From contig CAYGPP010000024.1 of the NCBI GenBank assembly GCA_964351885.1, forward strand, positions 1-36,541: a stretch of 36,541 nucleotides of DNA. The letters are read 5' to 3'. Position numbers and translations under genes: made by a program. The DNA comes from Marinoscillum sp964351885 (lineage in GTDB: Bacteria > Bacteroidota > Bacteroidia > Cytophagales > Cyclobacteriaceae). Under the pieces are notes generated by a model, which was not told where the DNA came from, ran no database searches, and saw only the letters and a program-made list of their open reading frames with translations. Below are positions 32,695 through 36,541 of this stretch, piece after piece (within the stretch, counting starts at the first letter, position 1; every line of letters begins with the position of its first letter).

Positions 32695-34416
32695 ATGAAA
32701 ATTACTTCGTTTTTTCTTGGTCTTTTTTGCCTGATCGCTACAGCAAGGGCACAGTCGATTAATATTTCAGATGTAAGTCCAAATGATTTGGCAATAAAGG
32801 CGTTTTCGCTCAACTCAAATCAATCCGTGAGTATAAAGGGAATGGGCGGCGTTTTTCGTGATGAATATCAGTTGCTGATTTATTATGGTTGGATTTTAAA
32901 CTCAGAAACGAGAGAAGTAGCATGGCATTTGTTTGATGAAGTAAAGGATAGAGATTTCAAAAGAACTGATGGTCCGTTTGATTTCTCATTGGATATTCCC
33001 CTCAAAGCGGGCAAATACGAAATCTACTTCACAGGAGCCTATGACAGTCGAAATTGGAATAATAACTGGAATATTAACAGCTTCGATGATTTAGTGGATG
33101 ATATTTTCGATTCAAGAAACAAGGAGAAATTTCGAAGAAGTCTTCAAGAGGACTTATTCATATCGGTAAAAGGAAGTGGAGTGAAGCAAGAGCGTGTGGA
33201 TCAGTTGTTAGCGTCACATCTTGCTAAGGCTAAGTTGTATTTCGTAAAGGCGGAAGATGAAGAGCGCTATGAAGAAGGCTTCAATCTAAACGCAACCACC
33301 GATTTACGCATTTATGCCATGGGTGAAGGACAAAAGAGAGAATTATACGATTATCTCTGGATTGATGATATGAATAGTATGGAGCGAGTATTTGAGATGG
33401 ACTATCGCAATACAAGTTTTGCTGGTGGGGCAGAGAAAAACCTGAAAATGGATGAGACGATTACTTTACCTAAAGGGAGCTACAAGTTGAGTTATCGTAC
33501 TGATGATTCGCACTCTTTTCGTAAGTGGAATGCCCTACCACCTGATGATCCCATGTTTTGGGGAGTGGTAGTATTCCCAGAGAGCTCAGATGATCGCAAC
33601 AACTTTGCAACCTATAGCCCACCGAAGACCATAAAACCAATGGTGGAACTGACTCGCATAAGAAACAGCAGATTAGAGTCGATTGGTTTTACTGTTGCCA
33701 AGGACATGCAGGTAAAAGTGCTTTGTATTGGAGAAGGTGATGATGATGAAGAAGAAATGGCGGACTATGGATGGATCGTAGATGCCAATACCAGAAAGAC
33801 TGTTTGGAAAATGAAAGGATATAGATCTGAAAATGCTGGTGGCGCAAGTAAGAATAGAAAGTATGAAGGTCTGCTTGATCTAGAGAAGGGAGATTATATC
33901 GCCTATTATTCTACAGATGGTTCTCATGCTTATGGATCATGGAATTCCAATCCGCCACATGAAGAAGAACTTTGGGGTCTATCTATATATGCAACTAACG
34001 AGTCTAGCATGAATCAGATCAAGACCTTTGAGCCAGAGGAATTTATGTCCAAAAACTTGATTGCTGAGATTGTAATGGTGGGAGACGATGCTTACGAGAA
34101 AAAACCATTTTCATTGTCTAAAACAACTAAAGTCAATGTGATGGCTATAGGTGAAGGATCTGATGGTGATATGTATGACTCTGGTTGGATCAAAAATTTG
34201 GACAATGGCAGAATCATATGGAAAATGAATTATTATGACACAGAGAACGCTGGGGGCGCACGCAAGAATCGGATGGTGGTCGAAACTATCGAATTGGAAC
34301 CCGGAGACTATCGCATTTATTATGAAACTGACGGGTCACATTCTTTCAATGACTGGAACTCAACACCTCCAAATGATCCACAATCATATGGGATAAGAAT
34401 TTTAATAGCTGAGTAG
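32695..34416 (+). CDS. Secreted protein with about four copies of an unrecognised repeat
   Basis: The 573-residue protein has a signal peptide (residues 1-20, ending ATARAQ). It then has one divergent and three clear copies of a domain of about 103 residues, roughly 35-158 (poor), 193-295, 329-432 and 470-573. Each clear copy has GEG, then W, then AGGAxKN (243-249, 381-387, 519-525), then a GxYxxxYxTDxSHS turn and WNxxPPxxxxxxWG-like end (272-290, 410-428, 549-566). Repeat 1 keeps the fold pattern (YGWIL..., KAGKYEIYFTG, W) but lacks the AGGA and PP motifs. The pattern suggests tandem beta-sandwich modules in the periplasm or on the surface. I recognise no named family. Confidence 0.75.
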   Translation: MKITSFFLGLFCLIATARAQSINISDVSPNDLAIKAFSLNSNQSVSIKGMGGVFRDEYQLLIYYGWILNSETREVAWHLFDEVKDRDFKRTDGPFDFSLDIPLKAGKYEIYFTGAYDSRNWNNNWNINSFDDLVDDIFDSRNKEKFRRSLQEDLFISVKGSGVKQERVDQLLASHLAKAKLYFVKAEDEERYEEGFNLNATTDLRIYAMGEGQKRELYDYLWIDDMNSMERVFEMDYRNTSFAGGAEKNLKMDETITLPKGSYKLSYRTDDSHSFRKWNALPPDDPMFWGVVVFPESSDDRNNFATYSPPKTIKPMVELTRIRNSRLESIGFTVAKDMQVKVLCIGEGDDDEEEMADYGWIVDANTRKTVWKMKGYRSENAGGASKNRKYEGLLDLEKGDYIAYYSTDGSHAYGSWNSNPPHEEELWGLSIYATNESSMNQIKTFEPEEFMSKNLIAEIVMVGDDAYEKKPFSLSKTTKVNVMAIGEGSDGDMYDSGWIKNLDNGRIIWKMNYYDTENAGGARKNRMVVETIELEPGDYRIYYETDGSHSFNDWNSTPPNDPQSYGIRILIAE

Positions 34417-34439
34417 TAGAATCCGACGCTGTTTTTCTT

Positions 34440-34472
34440 AAGATGTTCGTGAAATCGAGCATCTTTTTTTTT
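34440..34472 (+). terminator. Intrinsic terminator after the repeat protein gene
   Basis: AAGATGTTCG (34440-34449) pairs with CGAGCATCTT (34456-34465), with one G-T wobble and a 6-base loop, and a T run follows to 34472. It separates the repeat protein from the YHYH-YwqK-SCO operon, so these are different transcription units. Confidence 0.85.
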
Positions 34473-34528
34473 GCGGTAGGGTAATCCAAGAGTTATCCGT
34501 TTTTTCTTTGTACGAACTATAAGCGACT

Positions 34529-35335
34529 ATGCTAAGAATTAACAAACTCATCTGGATATTAATTGCTGTTTTTACAATGGTTATGCTTCAATCTTGCGAT
34601 TCTTCTGAAGCGAATGAAGATGAAATAGAAGTAGAAGAAGAGGAAAAGGAGAAAGAAGAAGTGACCACTGCGGATAATGATATCAGTTTGTTGGTTGAGA
34701 AATTCTATAATACCGACGCATTAGAAATCGTGGTAGGGGATGAATTTATTACCATTACGTCAGCCAATCAACCTGATCACAAAAGCATGTATTATGCTAA
34801 ATCCAGCGTGCTACATGAGGATTATAACGAGCCAGATAACCCTGATTTCAAGCAAAATCCTAACGAAATTGAAGTTCAAAATCACGTTTATAAGATTCCA
34901 AGATTCCCTGTAGAGGCTACCAATAAGTCAACTACACCAATGGGACCAATGGGTGTATCAGTGAATAGTGTTGCATTTTTCAATCAGCAAGCTGCTGGAA
35001 ATGATGATATTCTCGAAGAGCTAAATACTTTTGATCAATATGAAGGTCACCCTGCTGGGGGTGGAAATTATCATTACCACATAGAGCCAATTTGGTTGAC
35101 GGAAAATGAACTAACCTCAGAGTCGTTTTTGGGATTATTACTCGATGGATTTCCAGTATATGGTCCTGAGGAAAACGGAAAACGATTTGCCAATGATGAT
35201 CTAGATGACTATCACGGCCATGTTTCTGCTACAGCCGAATTCCCGAATGGGATCTATCATTATCATGTAACAGATGAACTTCCTTGGATCAACGGGGATG
35301 GATTTTTTGGAACACCTGGTACTATTTCGAAATAA
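34529..35335 (+). CDS. YHYH domain-containing lipoprotein
   Basis: This 268-residue protein has a lipoprotein signal peptide (lipobox LQSC, C23), then a strongly acidic Glu-rich spacer (about residues 28-46), then the YHYH domain. Landmarks are GGGNYHYHIEP (first YHYH at 181-184), LLLDGFPVYGP (203-213), DDYHGHV (around 227-232) and GIYHYHVTD (second YHYH at 243-246). The His/Tyr clusters suggest metal binding, perhaps copper, given the SCO gene downstream, but the family role is unknown to me. A TTTCTTTG (34503-34510; one mismatch to TAnnTTTG) may be its -7 element. Its stop is immediately followed by the next ATG (TAAATG). Confidence 0.88.
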   Translation: MLRINKLIWILIAVFTMVMLQSCDSSEANEDEIEVEEEEKEKEEVTTADNDISLLVEKFYNTDALEIVVGDEFITITSANQPDHKSMYYAKSSVLHEDYNEPDNPDFKQNPNEIEVQNHVYKIPRFPVEATNKSTTPMGPMGVSVNSVAFFNQQAAGNDDILEELNTFDQYEGHPAGGGNYHYHIEPIWLTENELTSESFLGLLLDGFPVYGPEENGKRFANDDLDDYHGHVSATAEFPNGIYHYHVTDELPWINGDGFFGTPGTISK

Positions 35336-35926
35336 ATGAGATTGCTGATTCTCTATATCTCGTTAATCGTAATCGCTGGCTGTTCCTCGATATCCCCTTT
35401 GGAAGTATCGAAGAATAATCAAGAATTGATTAGAACTCCACAAGGCTTATTGCAGTATCAAGGCATTCCTTTCTCTGGTCATGTGGTTGAGTTTTATGAA
35501 AATGGGCAGACAAAATCTAATACTGGCTACAGTCAGGGTTTAAGGGAGCGTACAACCTTTGGCTACTATGCGACTGGGGAATTAAAATCTAAGCGGGATT
35601 ATACCAAAGGAGAAAAAACCGGTACTCATAAAGGCTATTTTATTGGTGGTGAAAAACGGTTCGAATACACCTTCCAAAATGGAGAAAATGTTGGCACTCA
35701 TTACGAATGGTTCGTTGATGGTAGTTTGCTTATGGAGTCCAACTATCAGAATGGTCAGCCATTTGGCTCACAGAAAGTGTGGAGGTCTGATGGTAAACTT
35801 AGAAGTAACTACGTCATCAGAGAGGACGGAAGGAAATATGGTCTTGTAGGGATCAAGCGATGCAAGAATATTGATATAGAAGAGGAACAAGTAAAGCCAC
35901 TTACGGTCGCTGTTTATGAGAAATAG
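35336..35926 (+). CDS. MORN/YwqK-like repeat lipoprotein
   Basis: This 196-residue protein starts with a lipoprotein signal peptide (lipobox IAGC, C16). It has about four to five MORN_2-type repeats of 22-24 residues with a G-x-W/Y-x2-G-x-K/L pattern (FYENGQTKSNTGYSQG; YYATGELKSKRDYTKG; WFVDGSLLMESNYQNG; WRSDGKLRSNYV). Automatic pipelines often call such proteins YwqK-family antitoxins. The signal peptide and the lack of a toxin gene argue against that here. A conserved-looking cysteine (GIKRCKNID) near the C-terminus may be relevant to redox or metal chemistry with SCO. It starts directly after YHYH and overlaps SCO by 11 bases. Confidence 0.82.
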   Translation: MRLLILYISLIVIAGCSSISPLEVSKNNQELIRTPQGLLQYQGIPFSGHVVEFYENGQTKSNTGYSQGLRERTTFGYYATGELKSKRDYTKGEKTGTHKGYFIGGEKRFEYTFQNGENVGTHYEWFVDGSLLMESNYQNGQPFGSQKVWRSDGKLRSNYVIREDGRKYGLVGIKRCKNIDIEEEQVKPLTVAVYEK

Positions 35927-36541
35927 TTTACTGATCTTGTTGGCCGTTGTGATACTAGCTGGTTGTGGCAAACCAGAGCCCATAGAAGTGCTACTTCCAT
36001 ATTATTCCCAAGCGGATTTCACACCTGTTTGGATGGATCCAGATGATCGTGATTTGGAGAATATCCACACCATTGCGCCGTTTTCATTTGCCAATCAAGA
36101 GGGTGAAACAATAACTGAAGTGACCTTCGAAGGGAAGATCTATGTCGCTAATTTTTTCTTTACTATCTGTCCATCCGTCTGCCCCCGAATGACCAATAAC
36201 CTAGAACGCATCCAGAATGAATACTTAAATGATGACTCTGTGCTACTCGTATCTCATAGCGTAATGCCCTGGGTGGACAGTGTATCCGTGCTCAAAGAAT
36301 ACGCTAATCTTAACGGGATCAAAAGTGATAAATGGCACCTGCTCACAGGGGATAAAAGTGAAATCTACCAACTCGCCAGAGAATCCTATTTTGCGGATGA
36401 GGGATTTGGAAAAAGTGTCACTTCAGAATCAGATTTCCTCCATACGGAGAATGTTGTACTGATTGATCCGAATCTTAGGATTCGTGGAGTTTACAACGGC
36501 ACTATTCCCCCTAGAAATGGCACGTTTGATAGAAGATATCG
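35916..36541 (+). CDS. SCO1/SenC family lipoprotein (3' end cut by the window)
   Basis: The ATG at 35916 overlaps the YwqK-like stop by 11 bases and the frame is open to the edge; about 208 residues are visible. The lipobox LAGC puts the lipid on C17. The thioredoxin-fold metal site has C85 and C89 in FFFTICPSVCPRM and the distal H176 in FLHTENVVLIDP, the CxxxC plus His copper-binding set of Sco1. These proteins deliver or reduce copper for the CuA site of cytochrome c oxidase. Some family members act as thiol reductases. The last few residues are missing. Confidence 0.93.
   Translation, partial: MRNSLLILLAVVILAGCGKPEPIEVLLPYYSQADFTPVWMDPDDRDLENIHTIAPFSFANQEGETITEVTFEGKIYVANFFFTICPSVCPRMTNNLERIQNEYLNDDSVLLVSHSVMPWVDSVSVLKEYANLNGIKSDKWHLLTGDKSEIYQLARESYFADEGFGKSVTSESDFLHTENVVLIDPNLRIRGVYNGTIPPRNGTFDRRY

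Noticed and set aside
32695..34416. DNA-level repeat array or CRISPR
   Set aside because: The periodicity is at the protein level (about 103 codons) and the nucleotide sequence of the copies is diverged. No short identical repeat with regular spacers exists anywhere in the window.
35336..35926. Toxin-antitoxin interpretation of the YwqK-like gene
   Set aside because: The label 'YwqK family antitoxin' would suggest a TA module. The protein has a lipoprotein signal peptide and sits in an operon with YHYH and SCO lipoproteins, and no toxin-like gene is nearby.
1..36541. tRNA, rRNA, insertion sequence, attachment site or replication origin
   Set aside because: No cloverleaf-like sequence, transposase-like frame, terminal inverted repeats or DnaA-box cluster was noticed on either strand. 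A tRNAscan and Infernal run would be needed to exclude small RNAs.

Overview
The window looks like a chromosomal segment of an aerobic, Gram-negative member of the Bacteroidota, most likely a marine Cytophagales-type bacterium. The genus cannot be fixed from sequence alone. The reasons are the low-to-moderate GC content, Bacteroidota-type promoters (TTG-N19-TAnnTTTG, complete ahead of the Fur gene), a PorT-like type IX secretion gene directly behind a ubiE/menG methyltransferase, a DUF5606 protein, many envelope lipoproteins and outer-membrane barrels, and little use of Shine-Dalgarno sequences. No rRNA, tRNA, CRISPR array, insertion sequence or prophage was seen. Coding density is very high, and no gene-free stretch exceeds 300 bases.

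Region 1 (1-10.9 kb) is mostly housekeeping. It holds a partial secreted TPR-like protein (-); the overlapping marC-rnhA-trmN6 set (+); a minus-strand run ubiE-porT-SDR-saccharopine dehydrogenase; then ysxC/engB, DUF5606, a thioesterase and a small conserved-looking protein (+). It ends with divergent fbp (-) and aspartate kinase (+) and a low-molecular-weight phosphatase (-).

Region 2 (11-14.7 kb) is an envelope block on the minus strand: a small lipoprotein, a DUF6588-like outer-membrane protein, a strong terminator, then a POTRA/beta-barrel protein whose start codon lies only 11 bases past that terminator's A/T tract. Region 3 (14.7-16.1 kb) is an oxidative-stress unit: a Fur/PerR-family regulator with no ATG start and no zinc cysteines, followed by a 2-Cys peroxiredoxin. 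A consensus promoter and repeated AGAATT/AATTCT inverted repeats precede it, and a clean terminator follows it.

Region 4 (16.1-22.8 kb) carries waaA (Kdo transferase) and rsgA, then a compact accessory set on both strands: a phytanoyl-CoA-dioxygenase-like enzyme, a GT2, a sulfotransferase, a GT4 and a FemAB/GNAT-like protein. These could make and decorate a surface glycan. Region 5 (22.9-31.5 kb) holds a secreted TPR-like protein and a YigZ protein (+), then a long minus-strand run: a FAN1-like VRR-NUC nuclease, a glycogen-synthase-like glycosyltransferase, DUF4256, an FAD oxidoreductase, NhaC and a DEDDy exonuclease.

Region 6 (31.6 kb to the end) is plus strand. It has a GT2, a secreted protein built from about four copies of an unrecognised roughly 100-residue repeat, a terminator, and then an overlapping set of three lipoproteins: a YHYH-domain protein, a MORN/YwqK-like protein and a SCO1/SenC protein cut by the window edge. 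The best candidates for undescribed biology are the repeat protein, the YHYH-YwqK-SCO operon, the small sulfotransferase/glycosyltransferase set, and the unusual PerR-like regulator with its operator-like repeats.
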